Position numbers and translations under genes: made by a program. Positions 16,988 to 25,942 of a DNA stretch of 64,000 bases are shown piece after piece. This DNA comes from Enterococcus termitis (GTDB taxonomy: Bacteria; Bacillota; Bacilli; Lactobacillales; Enterococcaceae), in the NCBI RefSeq assembly GCF_001730305.1, contig NZ_MIJY01000043.1, positions 62,001 to 126,000 on the forward strand. Reading direction: 5' to 3'. The notes under the pieces were generated by a model. That model was not told the origin of the DNA, did not search any database, and worked only from the letters and a program-made list of their open reading frames with translations. Numbering within the stretch: the stretch's first letter is position 1; each line of letters starts with the position of its first letter.

Positions 16988-17809
16988 GTGATTTTAGAAC
17001 AAAGAATAAATAATAATGTTGTTTTGGTCAATGATCACGGGCAGCGTAGTATTATAATGGGCAAAGGAATCGGCTTCCAATCGTATCCGGGAGATATCGT
17101 TGAACGGGCAAGAATCGAAAAGCAATTTTATGCACCGGAGAATATGTCAGTACCTCAGGTTGCGGCTACGTTAATGAAGGTTTCAACAGCTGAAATAGAA
17201 GTTGTTGATGACATTATTTCTATGGTTAAAAATAAATTTGAAGAGCTGGAGGAATCACTTTTTTTCTCCATGTTAGAGCATATTAATTTTGCTTTAAAAC
17301 GATTAAGTAAAAATAGTGAGATGACAAGTCCACTAGAGTGGGAAGTAAAAAAGTTTTACCCAGTTGAATATGATCTAGGAAAAATGGCAGTTAAAAAGAT
17401 CAATAAGAAATTGAACGTAAATTTACCAGAGTCAGAGGCATTTTTTTTGGCCTTGCATTTTGTGAATGGTCAATTAAATAGTATTAGCGGTGATGAGGTA
17501 TTTGAATTATCTGAGCTGACCAATGAAATTATGAAGATTATTATCTATTTTTACAAAATTGACTTTGATGAAACCTCGATTTCATATAACCGATTAGTAA
17601 CGCATATTAAATATTTTTTAATGAGATTGCTGAATAACGAAAAGATCAATCGGCTGAATCCAGATTTTATTGATCCAATCCTAAACAACTGTCCAAAGGA
17701 AGTGGAGTGTGTAGAGTTAATTGCTTCATTCCTGCAAAAAAAGAAGAATTGGGTTGTAACCAATACTGACAAGTTTTACTTAGTTTTAAACTTAAATAAA
17801 ATAAAGTAA
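16988..17809 (+). CDS. BglG/LicT-family antiterminator 1
   Basis: 273 residues from a GTG with AGAAGG before it. RNA-binding CAT domain 1-55 (RINNNVVLV), PRD1 about 65-170 with histidines in LEHINFAL and ALHFVNG, PRD2 about 172-273 with one histidine in VTHIKYF. The fourth conserved PRD histidine, normally in a YLxLHI segment near the C-terminus, is replaced (YLVLNLNKIK). In PRD proteins these histidines are phosphorylated by HPr or EIIB to set activity, so this copy may be regulated differently from its paralogue at 20872. It acts on the RATs at 16856 and 17815. Confidence 0.85.
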   Translation: MILEQRINNNVVLVNDHGQRSIIMGKGIGFQSYPGDIVERARIEKQFYAPENMSVPQVAATLMKVSTAEIEVVDDIISMVKNKFEELEESLFFSMLEHINFALKRLSKNSEMTSPLEWEVKKFYPVEYDLGKMAVKKINKKLNVNLPESEAFFLALHFVNGQLNSISGDEVFELSELTNEIMKIIIYFYKIDFDETSISYNRLVTHIKYFLMRLLNNEKINRLNPDFIDPILNNCPKEVECVELIASFLQKKKNWVVTNTDKFYLVLNLNKIK

Positions 17810-17814
17810 TAGTA

Positions 17815-17892
17815 GGAATCGTTACATTAAGTTGGCATAACCTATGAGTAGTTAAGGGAACTGTTTTTCCTTTAATTAAGCATAGGTTTTTT
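17815..17892 (+). promoter_or_regulatory. RAT antiterminator and terminator before EIIBCA 1
   Basis: GGAATCGTTACATT...GGCATAACCT fits the RAT pattern. AACCTATG (17839-17846) pairs with CATAGGTT (17881-17888), with an inner AGTTAAGGG/CCTTTAATT stem and a TTTTTT tail. This second switch inside the unit separately gates the permease gene. Confidence 0.85.
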
Positions 17893-17917
17893 GTCTTAAA
17901 AAAAGTGAGGGAAAAAA

Positions 17918-19801
17918 ATGAAGAATCAAGAATTAGCAGGAGAAATCGTACGATTGATCGGCGGTGAACAGAATGTAGTTTCTTTGCGGCATTGTATGAC
18001 ACGATTACGGTTTACTGTAAAAGAAAGAGCGAAAATCAACAAAGAAGATCTTGAAAAGCTACCTATTTTTGGTGTTCAGATTCAAGGAAATGAATGTCAG
18101 GTGATTATTGGAAATGAAGTGGCTACGTTGTTCAAGGAAGTAGTCGCTCAGTACCCAGAATTTTCCAGTGAAACACAAGTGACTCAAGAAAAAGGGACTA
18201 GTAAAAAGGGGAATCTGGTTCATCGAGCATTAGAAAATTTATCTGCGATTTTGGTCGATGCGTTACCACCGCTTATCGGATGTGGTATTTTACAAGGGAT
18301 TCGATTTATGTTGATGAGTTTCCATGTTTCTGAGACAAGTAATGTGATGGTGATGTTAACGATCATGGGCAGCTGTGCGCTTTATTTTTTCCCATTTATG
18401 TTAGCAGTAAGTACAGCTAAGAGGATTAAGACCAACCAATATATGGCTATGGGAATTGCGGCGTGTATGATGTATCCGACGATTTTGAATGGAGCTGCTG
18501 AAAAGCTGGAGCCGTTAAAACTGTTTGGCATTGTGGATCTTCCATTCATTGATTATAATTCAACAGTGATTCCAGTTATTTTAGCTGTGGTAGTATTAAA
18601 GTATGTCAACGAATTTTTTGAAAGATACACGCCGTCTGCGTTGAAAATTGTTTTGGTTCCAACGTTGACGTTTGTGGTGATGATGCCGGTCACTTTGGCG
18701 ATCATTGCTCCTATTGCAACGTATGGAGGAAACTATTTAGCGATTGGTATTGATTGGTTGTTTAAAGCTGTTCCTTGGTTTGCGGGAGGTGTGATTGGTG
18801 CGACTAGACCATTATTAGTGTTGATTGGGATGCATCATGCGGTTCGTCCTCTTCAAGCGCAACAGATTGCAACTTTTGGCTATACAACGATCAATCCAAT
18901 TAATTATGTAAGTACGTTCTGTCAAGCAACAGCAGCACTAACAATGATTTTTTTAGCGAAAGGAAAAACGAATAAACAGATTGCTGTTTCAGCTACTATT
19001 TCAGGCTTTATGGGTGTGACAGAACCAGCATTATATGGAATTATCTTTAAGTATCGAGGCGCTTTGATCGGGACCCTTGTCGGCGGTGGTATTGGTGGTA
19101 TCATCACATCAGTCATGGGAGCAAAAGCCTTCGTGTTTGGCGTTCCCAATAATTTTGTTACTATGCCTGTTTTTATGGGAGGCGGAGTGTTAAGTTTGCT
19201 AGTCGGTCTAATCGCTGGCGTGCTGACGACAGCCTTCTTAACCTATATTTTAGGGAAAACTGTATATAAATTAGATGATGCCATTGAATTCACAGATGGG
19301 AAGCAAGAGAAAAGAGAAATAGAAGGAAAATACAAAACAGAAAAGCCGACGCAACAAGCTTTGAATATCCAGGCACCTGTTACTGGGGAAATGATTGAGC
19401 TGGAAAAGGTAAATGATGCAACATTTTCCAGTAAACTGTTAGGGGACGGGTTTGCGATACGCCCTACTAGTGGAAAAATTTATGCTCCGATCTCTGGAAA
19501 AATCGAAGCGCTATTTCACACCAATCATGCTATTGGGATCAGCACTGAATCAGGTGTGAGTCTACTGATCCACGTTGGAATAAATACTGTAAAATTAAAT
19601 GGCAAACATTTTAAATCGTTCTGCCAACAAGGAGAGACCGTAAAACAAGGCGATTTGCTGTTAGAAGTGGATATTGACGCCATTTGCCAAGAAAAGTATG
19701 ATCCAACCGTGATTGTGGTCATAACGGATCAAGGAGCGTATACGGAATTAGTAAAAGATGATCATAATAAAAGCAAGCCTGCATGGCAGTTGAGAGGATA
19801 A
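17918..19801 (+). CDS. PTS EIIBCA, beta-glucoside (BglP) type 1
   Basis: 627 residues, normal for BglP/BglF. EIIB 1-90 with phosphorylated Cys in LRHCMTRLRF; EIIC about 105-465 with some ten helices and the MGVTEPALYG block; linker; EIIA about 485-620 with the active His in LLIHVGINT. It imports and phosphorylates a beta-glucoside-like sugar and probably also regulates the PRDs of the preceding antiterminator by phosphorylation. No 6-phospho-beta-glucosidase gene accompanies it. Confidence 0.88.
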   Translation: MKNQELAGEIVRLIGGEQNVVSLRHCMTRLRFTVKERAKINKEDLEKLPIFGVQIQGNECQVIIGNEVATLFKEVVAQYPEFSSETQVTQEKGTSKKGNLVHRALENLSAILVDALPPLIGCGILQGIRFMLMSFHVSETSNVMVMLTIMGSCALYFFPFMLAVSTAKRIKTNQYMAMGIAACMMYPTILNGAAEKLEPLKLFGIVDLPFIDYNSTVIPVILAVVVLKYVNEFFERYTPSALKIVLVPTLTFVVMMPVTLAIIAPIATYGGNYLAIGIDWLFKAVPWFAGGVIGATRPLLVLIGMHHAVRPLQAQQIATFGYTTINPINYVSTFCQATAALTMIFLAKGKTNKQIAVSATISGFMGVTEPALYGIIFKYRGALIGTLVGGGIGGIITSVMGAKAFVFGVPNNFVTMPVFMGGGVLSLLVGLIAGVLTTAFLTYILGKTVYKLDDAIEFTDGKQEKREIEGKYKTEKPTQQALNIQAPVTGEMIELEKVNDATFSSKLLGDGFAIRPTSGKIYAPISGKIEALFHTNHAIGISTESGVSLLIHVGINTVKLNGKHFKSFCQQGETVKQGDLLLEVDIDAICQEKYDPTVIVVITDQGAYTELVKDDHNKSKPAWQLRG

Positions 19802-19803
19802 AA

Positions 19804-20607
19804 ATGACATTTAAAAATATAAGTAATTTTAGAGATTTTGGCGGATATCAAACGAAGGAGGGGCAAACAGTTAAAACAGGTTGTCTCTTTCGAAGCGATG
19901 CATTATGCTATATTGATCATGAAGAAGCAGAAATTATTGCTGAAAAATATCATGTTAAAACGATTATTGATTTTAGAAGTGTCGTTGAAAGAGAGAGCGA
20001 ACCAGATAAACTTGTAAAAGGAACTATGGTATTTGCCATTGCTCCAGAAGCGAAGCTGGCAGAGTTTGCCTCTGAAGCAACAGATCAAAAGGCACAAAAA
20101 CGAAAAAGTTCAGTTGAATTGATTAAAGAAGGAAAAACCGATCAATTTTTAACCATTAGTGAGGATATGCAACGAATGATGCAATCTTTTGTAACCAATG
20201 AAAAAAATCGAGCGGCATTTCGACGGATGCTAGAGGTATATTTGAATCCAGAAAATTATGCTATTTTACAGCATTGTCGAGGAGGAAAAGACCGCACAGG
20301 ATTTGGAGCAGCATTAATTTTAGGGATTTTAGGTGTTCCCAAAGAAGTTATCATGAAGGATTACTTATTAAGTAATGTATACAATGCGCAGGTCATTGAG
20401 AAAAAAATGACGATGTATCGATCAATTACTCAGGATAAAAAATTATTAGAGAACTTGCTCGATATGTTGGTAGTGAAAGAAAACTATTTAAATGCAGCAT
20501 ACGATGAGATAGATCATGAGTATGGTGGATTTGACCGTTTTGTTAGTGAAGGCGTGGGGTTTAACTTAGAACAGCAGGAAAAACTAAAAAGGATCTTGCT
20601 TGTTTAA
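19804..20607 (+). CDS. Tyrosine-phosphatase-like protein (Y_phosphatase3 type)
   Basis: About 267 residues from the ATG at 19804 (GAGAGGA six bases before), two bases after the EIIBCA stop. N-terminal NFRDFGGY and the P-loop HCRGGKDRTG (Cys-x5-Arg) are the hallmarks of the IphP/LipA-like dual-specificity phosphatase family; an upstream IIDFRS segment also fits. No signal peptide, so it is cytoplasmic. Sitting where a phospho-glycosidase is expected, it might dephosphorylate the imported sugar phosphate or a protein. This is inference from position only. Confidence 0.8.
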   Translation: MTFKNISNFRDFGGYQTKEGQTVKTGCLFRSDALCYIDHEEAEIIAEKYHVKTIIDFRSVVERESEPDKLVKGTMVFAIAPEAKLAEFASEATDQKAQKRKSSVELIKEGKTDQFLTISEDMQRMMQSFVTNEKNRAAFRRMLEVYLNPENYAILQHCRGGKDRTGFGAALILGILGVPKEVIMKDYLLSNVYNAQVIEKKMTMYRSITQDKKLLENLLDMLVVKENYLNAAYDEIDHEYGGFDRFVSEGVGFNLEQQEKLKRILLV

Positions 20608-20805
20608 AAGAAAGTAGATACATTTTACTGATGAAGCTAGACGAAACGTTACATGTAGCGCTGTTTAGTAGTGTAAAAAAATTTGCTGAAAAGCCTGCTG
20701 GCAGCATTAGGTGCAATAAACCAAACCGTTTTTACGTCTTTTTTTCATTGAGTTAAGTAAATAAGACGTGTAGATTAGTGGTTGATTTTTTCACTTTGGC
20801 TTATC

Positions 20806-20834
20806 TTGACAAGCAATAAAATAGCATGTACTAT
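20806..20834 (+). promoter_or_regulatory. Promoter of beta-glucoside unit 2
   Basis: TTGACA, an exact 17-base spacer, and TACTAT. ATGAAAGCGCGACC just downstream (from 20839) is a poor cre-like match. No RAT precedes this antiterminator gene, unlike unit 1. The rest of the 20608-20805 gap holds only weak dyads. Confidence 0.75.
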
Positions 20835-20871
20835 AGCTTATGAAAGCGCGACCGGAAATGAGTGATGTGAT

Positions 20872-21702
20872 TTGCTTAGAATTAAGAAAATTTTTAACAA
20901 TAATGTTGTACTAGTTATTGATTCTAAAGGATTAGAGCGCATCTTGATCGGAAGAGGCGTTGCTTTCGGGAAAAAAATTGGAGACATTGTTCAAAAAGAT
21001 AAGATCGAAAAGATTTTTGTTGTAGATTCGCCCAATATCGCTGATCGATTTGTGCAGTTGATCGAAGAAGTACCGATCAATCGTTTGGAAATGGTGACCT
21101 TGATCGTCAAAAATGCTGAAATCGAGTTGAGCAAAAATTTTGATGAAAATACCTATATCGGTTTAGCAGATCATATCAATTATGCAGTAAATCGTTTTCG
21201 TAATGGGGAAACCATCAGTAATGCCTTGTTGCTAGAAATAAAAAAGTTTTATCCGAAAGAGTACGCTGCAGGTTTGCATGCGTTGGAAACTATTTCTTAT
21301 TACGAGGGAATCGACCTGAATGAAGATGAAGCAGGGTTTATTGCTTTTCACTTTATCAACGGCAGCTTAGGCAATGATACAACACAAACGTTGCTGACTG
21401 CTGAGATGCTACAAAAAGTTGTTTTGATTGTTGAAGATTGTTTAGGGATCGAGATGGACGAAGAATCGTTGAATTATCTTCGGTTCATTACCCACTTGAA
21501 GTTTTTTATTCAACGTGTCATAATTAACGAGCCGAGAAAAGAAGCTGTGCCAGAGATGTTTGAACAAGTCGTACAGTTTTATCCAAAGGCAACAGAATGT
21601 GTAAGTGTTATAATAAACTATCTACAAGATAAATTACATTGTCAGATTTACCCGGAAGAGGAGATGTATTTAATACTCCATATCCAGCGGCTAATTAAAT
21701 AA
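20872..21702 (+). CDS. BglG/LicT-family antiterminator 2
   Basis: 276 residues from a TTG start; the ribosome binding site is weak. CAT domain 1-55 (IFNNNVVLV), PRD1 and PRD2 with all four conserved histidines in place (LADHINYAV, AFHFING, ITHLKFF, YLILHIQRL), in contrast to antiterminator 1. It should act on the RAT at 21706 to let transcription enter the second EIIBCA gene, with activity set by PTS phosphorylation. Confidence 0.85.
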   Translation: MLRIKKIFNNNVVLVIDSKGLERILIGRGVAFGKKIGDIVQKDKIEKIFVVDSPNIADRFVQLIEEVPINRLEMVTLIVKNAEIELSKNFDENTYIGLADHINYAVNRFRNGETISNALLLEIKKFYPKEYAAGLHALETISYYEGIDLNEDEAGFIAFHFINGSLGNDTTQTLLTAEMLQKVVLIVEDCLGIEMDEESLNYLRFITHLKFFIQRVIINEPRKEAVPEMFEQVVQFYPKATECVSVIINYLQDKLHCQIYPEEEMYLILHIQRLIK

Positions 21703-21705
21703 GCG

Positions 21706-21779
21706 GGATTGTAACTGATTAAGCAGGCAACACCCAAACAAGAGAGGATCGATTCTCTTGTTTGAGTGTTGTCTTTTTT
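21706..21779 (+). promoter_or_regulatory. RAT antiterminator and terminator before EIIBCA 2
   Basis: GGATTGTAACTG...GCAGGCAACACCC is close to the RAT consensus. The terminator stem ACACCCAAACAAGAG (21730-21744) pairs with 21755-21769 at all but one position and ends in seven T. The RAT tail overlaps the terminator's left arm. Confidence 0.88.
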
Positions 21780-21807
21780 ATGCATAAAAAAGAAAGGAAG
21801 AGGAAAA

Positions 21808-23736
21808 GTGGGAAAATACCAAGCGCTTGTAGAATTCATTTTGAAAAATGTAGGAGGAAAGGACAATGTCTTAAGTGTGACACACTGTATGACAAGATTG
21901 CGATTTACGTTAAAAGATGACTCGTTAGTCCAAAAAGAGGAAATTGTAAAATCTCCCGATGTTATGAGTGCTCAATTTGCGAGCGGTCGTTTTCAAGTAG
22001 TGGTTGGCACCCAAGTTGCAGAAGTTTTTCAAGTCGTTCAAGAAAATTTAAATGGGCGTTCTACTGCAGTTGAAGTTGAAGAGAAAAAAGGGCTTGTTAG
22101 TACCTTGATCGATACCATCACAAAAGTTATCACACCAGTTTTAGGCATTTTAACAGCGTCTGGTTTATTGCAAGGAATCTTAGCGTTATTGACAGCAACG
22201 AAAGTTTTATCAGTCGATGATGGCGCATATATCATCTTACATGCGATGGGACAAGCGGTTTTTTATTTCTTGCCTGTGACTTTAGGGTATACGAGTGCAA
22301 AAGCCTTCAAAATGAATCCATTTGTCGGAATGATGCTAGGAGCTACCTTGCTTATTCCGGAATTATTGACGGGGTTAACTAGCGGAGATGTGCTGTATAC
22401 ATTATTTAAAGGGTCATTATTCCAAACGCCTGTATACAATACATTCTTTGGTATTCCGATTCTGTTTCCAGCAACAGGTTATCAGTATACAGTAATTCCT
22501 ATAATTTTTATCGTATATGTAGGATCAAAGGTGGAAAAATGGTTAAAAAGCGTTGTACCTGGAGTGATTGCTCATAACGTAAATTCATTTCTAACTATTT
22601 TGATCACAGTTCCTGTAGCTATTTTAATCGTAGGACCAGTGACAAATGTGCTTAGCTCGTTGATTAGTGCCGGTGTATCAGGACTTTATACAATTTCACC
22701 GATCGTTACCTCAGTAGCGGTTGCGTTACTTTATCAACCACTAGTTATTTTTGGATTGCATTGGCCGATCTCAGCGATCGGGATCACTAATTTGGCTCAA
22801 TCAGGCGTGGATTATATTTTCCCGATGTCATTTACTGCCAATTTTGCTCAAACTGCAATTGTCGTAGCTGTTTTCTTGCGGACACGTTCAAAAGATCAAA
22901 AAGCATTAGCCATTCCAGCGATTGTTTCTGGTCTGTTTTGTATCATTGAACCAGCAATTTATGGCTTTAGTTTGCCTGTGAAAAAGCGGTTTGCTTTTTC
23001 TATGATCGGCGGCGCGGTTGGTTCATTAATTTTAGCACTATTTTCTACTAAAATGTATGCAATGTCCTTTGGTGTTTTAGGGTTTGCGGCGTTTATCAAT
23101 CCAGAAACCGGCAGTATGAACGGCTTGTTTATTGCCATTTTAGCAACAATTGCTACCTCTGTAGTAGCGTTTGTTCTGACCTATTTTACATTTAAACAGG
23201 ATGAAGATGTTGTTGATCCAGAAGAAAAAGAGTTGGTAAAAACAGAAGTAGTTACTTCTCCAATGAAAGGCCAATTAAAACCGATCGAAAGCTCTTCAGA
23301 CGCTACTTTTGCTTCAAAAGCACTTGGAAAAGGATTGGTGCTTCTACCTGAAAGTGGTGACGTTGTTTCACCTGTAAATGGTGTTGTTGAAACAGTCTTG
23401 CCAAGTGGGCATGCGATCGGGATCATTAGTGATACAGGGATAGAAGTATTGATCCATATCGGCATCGATACGGTTGAGCTGGAGGGGCAAGGCTTTACCC
23501 CACTTGTAGAAAAAGGACAATCAGTCGTTCAAGGTGAAAAGCTGTTGGAGGTTGATTTGGCTAAAGTCAAGGCAGCGGGATATTCCACTGAAACGATTGT
23601 AGTAGTAACGAATACAGATCATTTCTTAGATGTTATTTGTGAGCAGGAAGGAAACATTAAGGTTGGAGAGAAACTCTTAACAGTGGTTCCATTCAATAAT
23701 GAGACAGAACTAGCAAATTTAGTGGAGGTAAATTAA
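21808..23736 (+). CDS. PTS EIIBCA, beta-glucoside (BglP) type 2
   Basis: About 642 residues from a GTG at 21808; upstream codons lie inside the terminator, and AAGGAAGAGG precedes this GTG. EIIB Cys in VTHCMTRLRF, EIIC with about ten helices and an IIEPAIYG block (in place of GVTEPAxxG), EIIA with His in VLIHIGIDT. The gene is followed without a gap by the ADP-ribosylglycohydrolase. The substrate is unknown; the lack of a phospho-glycosidase and the partner enzyme hint that it may not be a plain beta-glucoside. Confidence 0.88.
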   Translation: MGKYQALVEFILKNVGGKDNVLSVTHCMTRLRFTLKDDSLVQKEEIVKSPDVMSAQFASGRFQVVVGTQVAEVFQVVQENLNGRSTAVEVEEKKGLVSTLIDTITKVITPVLGILTASGLLQGILALLTATKVLSVDDGAYIILHAMGQAVFYFLPVTLGYTSAKAFKMNPFVGMMLGATLLIPELLTGLTSGDVLYTLFKGSLFQTPVYNTFFGIPILFPATGYQYTVIPIIFIVYVGSKVEKWLKSVVPGVIAHNVNSFLTILITVPVAILIVGPVTNVLSSLISAGVSGLYTISPIVTSVAVALLYQPLVIFGLHWPISAIGITNLAQSGVDYIFPMSFTANFAQTAIVVAVFLRTRSKDQKALAIPAIVSGLFCIIEPAIYGFSLPVKKRFAFSMIGGAVGSLILALFSTKMYAMSFGVLGFAAFINPETGSMNGLFIAILATIATSVVAFVLTYFTFKQDEDVVDPEEKELVKTEVVTSPMKGQLKPIESSSDATFASKALGKGLVLLPESGDVVSPVNGVVETVLPSGHAIGIISDTGIEVLIHIGIDTVELEGQGFTPLVEKGQSVVQGEKLLEVDLAKVKAAGYSTETIVVVTNTDHFLDVICEQEGNIKVGEKLLTVVPFNNETELANLVEVN

Positions 23737-24720
23737 ATGCAGGAAAAAATTTGGGGAGTTTTAGCAGGTGGAGCGTTAGGAGATGCGTTGGGAATGCCGA
23801 CAGAGTGTTGGTCACAAGAAAAAATTCGTGAACAATTTCCTGATGGCGTGACGACTTTAGTTGCTTCAAATGAAGGAGATGTCTTTGGTCGCAAGCTGGC
23901 TGCCGGAGCAATTACTGATGATACGATCAATGTCTTAATGATTCTATCTATGATCAAAAAAAATAACGGGCAAATTCGAGTGACAGATTTTGTTGCAGAG
24001 CTGCGTGAATGGAATGAAAATTCGCCAGTTTCTGCCTTTGTTTCAGGGCCATCTACGTTAAAAGCTTTAGAGAAAATTGCTCAAGGTGTACCTATCGAAG
24101 AAACAGGTGTGACAGGTACAACGAATGGTGCTTCAATGAAAATTGCTCCGATTGGTTTGATTAGTGATTATCGGAAGCTTTCTGAGCTGGTTAGAAATGT
24201 CGCAGAGATTTGCTTACCTACTCATAACACTAAAATTGCCATTGCAGGAGCTAGTGCAGTAGCGGCAGCAGTAAGTTATACGGTAAGAGGTGGACAATCG
24301 ATCGACGAAATTTGGCAGTTGGCGTTTGAGACGATCGAAGCAGCGAAAGACTATGGACATGATTTTCCTTCTGCATCTTTAACGTTCAGAATGAAACAAG
24401 CAAGAAAAATCGTGCAGGAAGAAACAGATCAACAGGTCGCTTTACATCGTTTGTATGAAGAAATAGGTACAGGTATGGAAACGATCGAAACGATTCCAAG
24501 TGCTTTTGCAATTGTTGAGCTAGCCAAAGGAGACACACTGAAAGCAGTTCAGTTGAGCGCTTCAATTGGTTGGGATACCGATACGATCGGTGCAATCAGC
24601 GGTGCTATTTGCGGTGGTATGAATCCAGATCTGCCCAAAGAAATGATCAAACAAATTGAAACAGTAAATCAGCTGGATTTTATGCAATTAACTGCGGATA
24701 TTTCACCATTTGTAAATTGA
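23737..24720 (+). CDS. ADP-ribosylglycohydrolase-family protein
   Basis: 327 residues of the DraG/ARH-like fold (ADP_ribosyl_GH). Visible metal-binding motifs: N-terminal GALGDALGMPTE, AGAITDDT, THNTKIAIAGA, and the C-terminal GWDTDTIGAISGA. The start codon begins directly after the EIIBCA stop, so the two are translationally coupled. Characterised relatives cut N-glycosidic bonds to ADP-ribose. Relatives in sugar operons have been suspected to act on other ribosyl or glycosyl substrates. Here it occupies the slot of the missing phospho-glycosidase. A regulatory de-ADP-ribosylation role is the alternative. Confidence 0.85.
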   Translation: MQEKIWGVLAGGALGDALGMPTECWSQEKIREQFPDGVTTLVASNEGDVFGRKLAAGAITDDTINVLMILSMIKKNNGQIRVTDFVAELREWNENSPVSAFVSGPSTLKALEKIAQGVPIEETGVTGTTNGASMKIAPIGLISDYRKLSELVRNVAEICLPTHNTKIAIAGASAVAAAVSYTVRGGQSIDEIWQLAFETIEAAKDYGHDFPSASLTFRMKQARKIVQEETDQQVALHRLYEEIGTGMETIETIPSAFAIVELAKGDTLKAVQLSASIGWDTDTIGAISGAICGGMNPDLPKEMIKQIETVNQLDFMQLTADISPFVN

Positions 24721-24793
24721 AATAGTTGATAAATCAACAGATGTAATTCCTCTTATAAGCGTTTGATTGGAAAAATTAACTTCTTACGAGCTT

Positions 24794-24822
24794 GTACCCA
24801 CGAAAAAGTGGGTACTTTTTTT
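24794..24822 (+). terminator. Terminator after the PTS-ARH operon
   Basis: A perfect 8-bp stem GTACCCAC/GTGGGTAC with a 6-base loop and seven T. Confidence 0.9.
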
Positions 24823-24870
24823 GTTTTTTACTTTCCAATATAATGACTGGTATCAGAGGAGGATGAAAAA

Positions 24871-25497
24871 ATGAAAACTCAAAAGAAATGGTTGTTGCTA
24901 TTCTTAGCAGGTTTTACTTTATTGCTCGTATCGGCTTGTACATCGAAAGAAGCTGGGAATAATGAAAATGAGAAGCAGTCAGTGAACACAGAAATGAAAG
25001 TGAGCAGCACTGGATTGACAGATGGTGTTTGGCAAGACAAATATGGTAAAAGAGGGCATCAATTTAATAAAAACGATATTCCCAACTATTCCATTCCATT
25101 CAAAATAGAGCACGCGCCTAAGGGAACTAAAACATATGCGGTCATCTTAGAAGACAAAGATGCCTATGCTGTAACGAATGGGATTTCTTGGATTCATTGG
25201 CTGGCAGCCAATATTACAAAAAATGAGTTGCTTGAAAATGAAAGTAAGTCAGCAACAGATTTTGTCCAAGGAGCAAACAGTTGGATGACTATAGAAGGTG
25301 GCAAGCAGAGTAGAGAGCTGTCTAGTTTTTATGGGGGAATGGCTCCGCCAGATAAACTGCACACGTATGAGCTGCACGTATTTGCCTTAGATACAGCGTT
25401 AGATTTGGAAAATGGCTTTACTTTGAACGATCTGTATTGGAAAATGGAATCACATATTTTAGATTCTTATATCCTCAAAGGAACCTATGCCAACTAA
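24871..25497 (+). CDS. PEBP/YbhB-family lipoprotein
   Basis: 208 residues. Signal peptide with lipobox V-S-A-C (Cys23), then a linker and a phosphatidylethanolamine-binding-protein fold (about 50-205): ILEDKDA, GISWIHWLAANI, YGGMAPPDKLHTYELHVFALD match the D-P-D-x-P, H-W and G-x-x-P-P-x-x-x-H-x-Y blocks of the family. The usual DPDAP is changed to EDKDA. Its ligand is unknown. It is followed by an HxlR regulator and preceded by AGAGGAGG. It probably sits on the outer face of the membrane. Confidence 0.8.
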   Translation: MKTQKKWLLLFLAGFTLLLVSACTSKEAGNNENEKQSVNTEMKVSSTGLTDGVWQDKYGKRGHQFNKNDIPNYSIPFKIEHAPKGTKTYAVILEDKDAYAVTNGISWIHWLAANITKNELLENESKSATDFVQGANSWMTIEGGKQSRELSSFYGGMAPPDKLHTYELHVFALDTALDLENGFTLNDLYWKMESHILDSYILKGTYAN

Positions 25498-25542
25498 ATG
25501 CTAAAGCACGATGAGTAGATAAAAAGGAAGGACGAGTAAGCG

Positions 25543-25902
25543 ATGAAGCTGAGAGAAGAGTTCACATGTCCAGTTGAATTAACGCATGATATGATCAAGG
25601 GGAAATGGAAGACGATTATTTTATGGTTACTAAGGAAAGGACCGATTTCCTTGGCGAATCTTGAACGGAAAATTGAAGGAATAACTCAAAAAATGTTATT
25701 ATCTCAACTGAAGGAATTGATTGAATTTGGCTTTGTAGAAAAAAAGGAATTTGCAGGTTATCCGTTAAGAGTAGAGTATTTTTTAAGCTATCCTAAAGGC
25801 CACAAAATAATCGCTGCGCTAGAAATCATGCAGGAGATTGGGATTGATTATATGAAAAAAAGTGGCAATGAAGCTATTCTAAAAGAAAAAGGAATCATTT
25901 GA
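25543..25902 (+). CDS. HxlR-family transcriptional regulator
   Basis: 119 residues with the winged-helix pattern of HxlR proteins: CPVELTHDMIKGKWKTIILWLL, GITQKMLLSQLKELIEFGFV and a wing ending in VEYFLSYPKG. The single N-terminal Cys9 is at the position used for redox or aldehyde sensing in some relatives (HypR, YodB). It lies 45 bases after the PEBP lipoprotein gene and may share its transcript. Confidence 0.85.
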   Translation: MKLREEFTCPVELTHDMIKGKWKTIILWLLRKGPISLANLERKIEGITQKMLLSQLKELIEFGFVEKKEFAGYPLRVEYFLSYPKGHKIIAALEIMQEIGIDYMKKSGNEAILKEKGII

Positions 25903-25942
25903 TAGAAACGTAGGATGAGAAACTAGTTTTAAAAAGTTTTAG

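Noticed and set aside
20732-20770. ACGTCTT/AAGACGT dyad before the second beta-glucoside unit
   Set aside because: Seven base pairs with a 25-base loop and no supporting context; could be chance.
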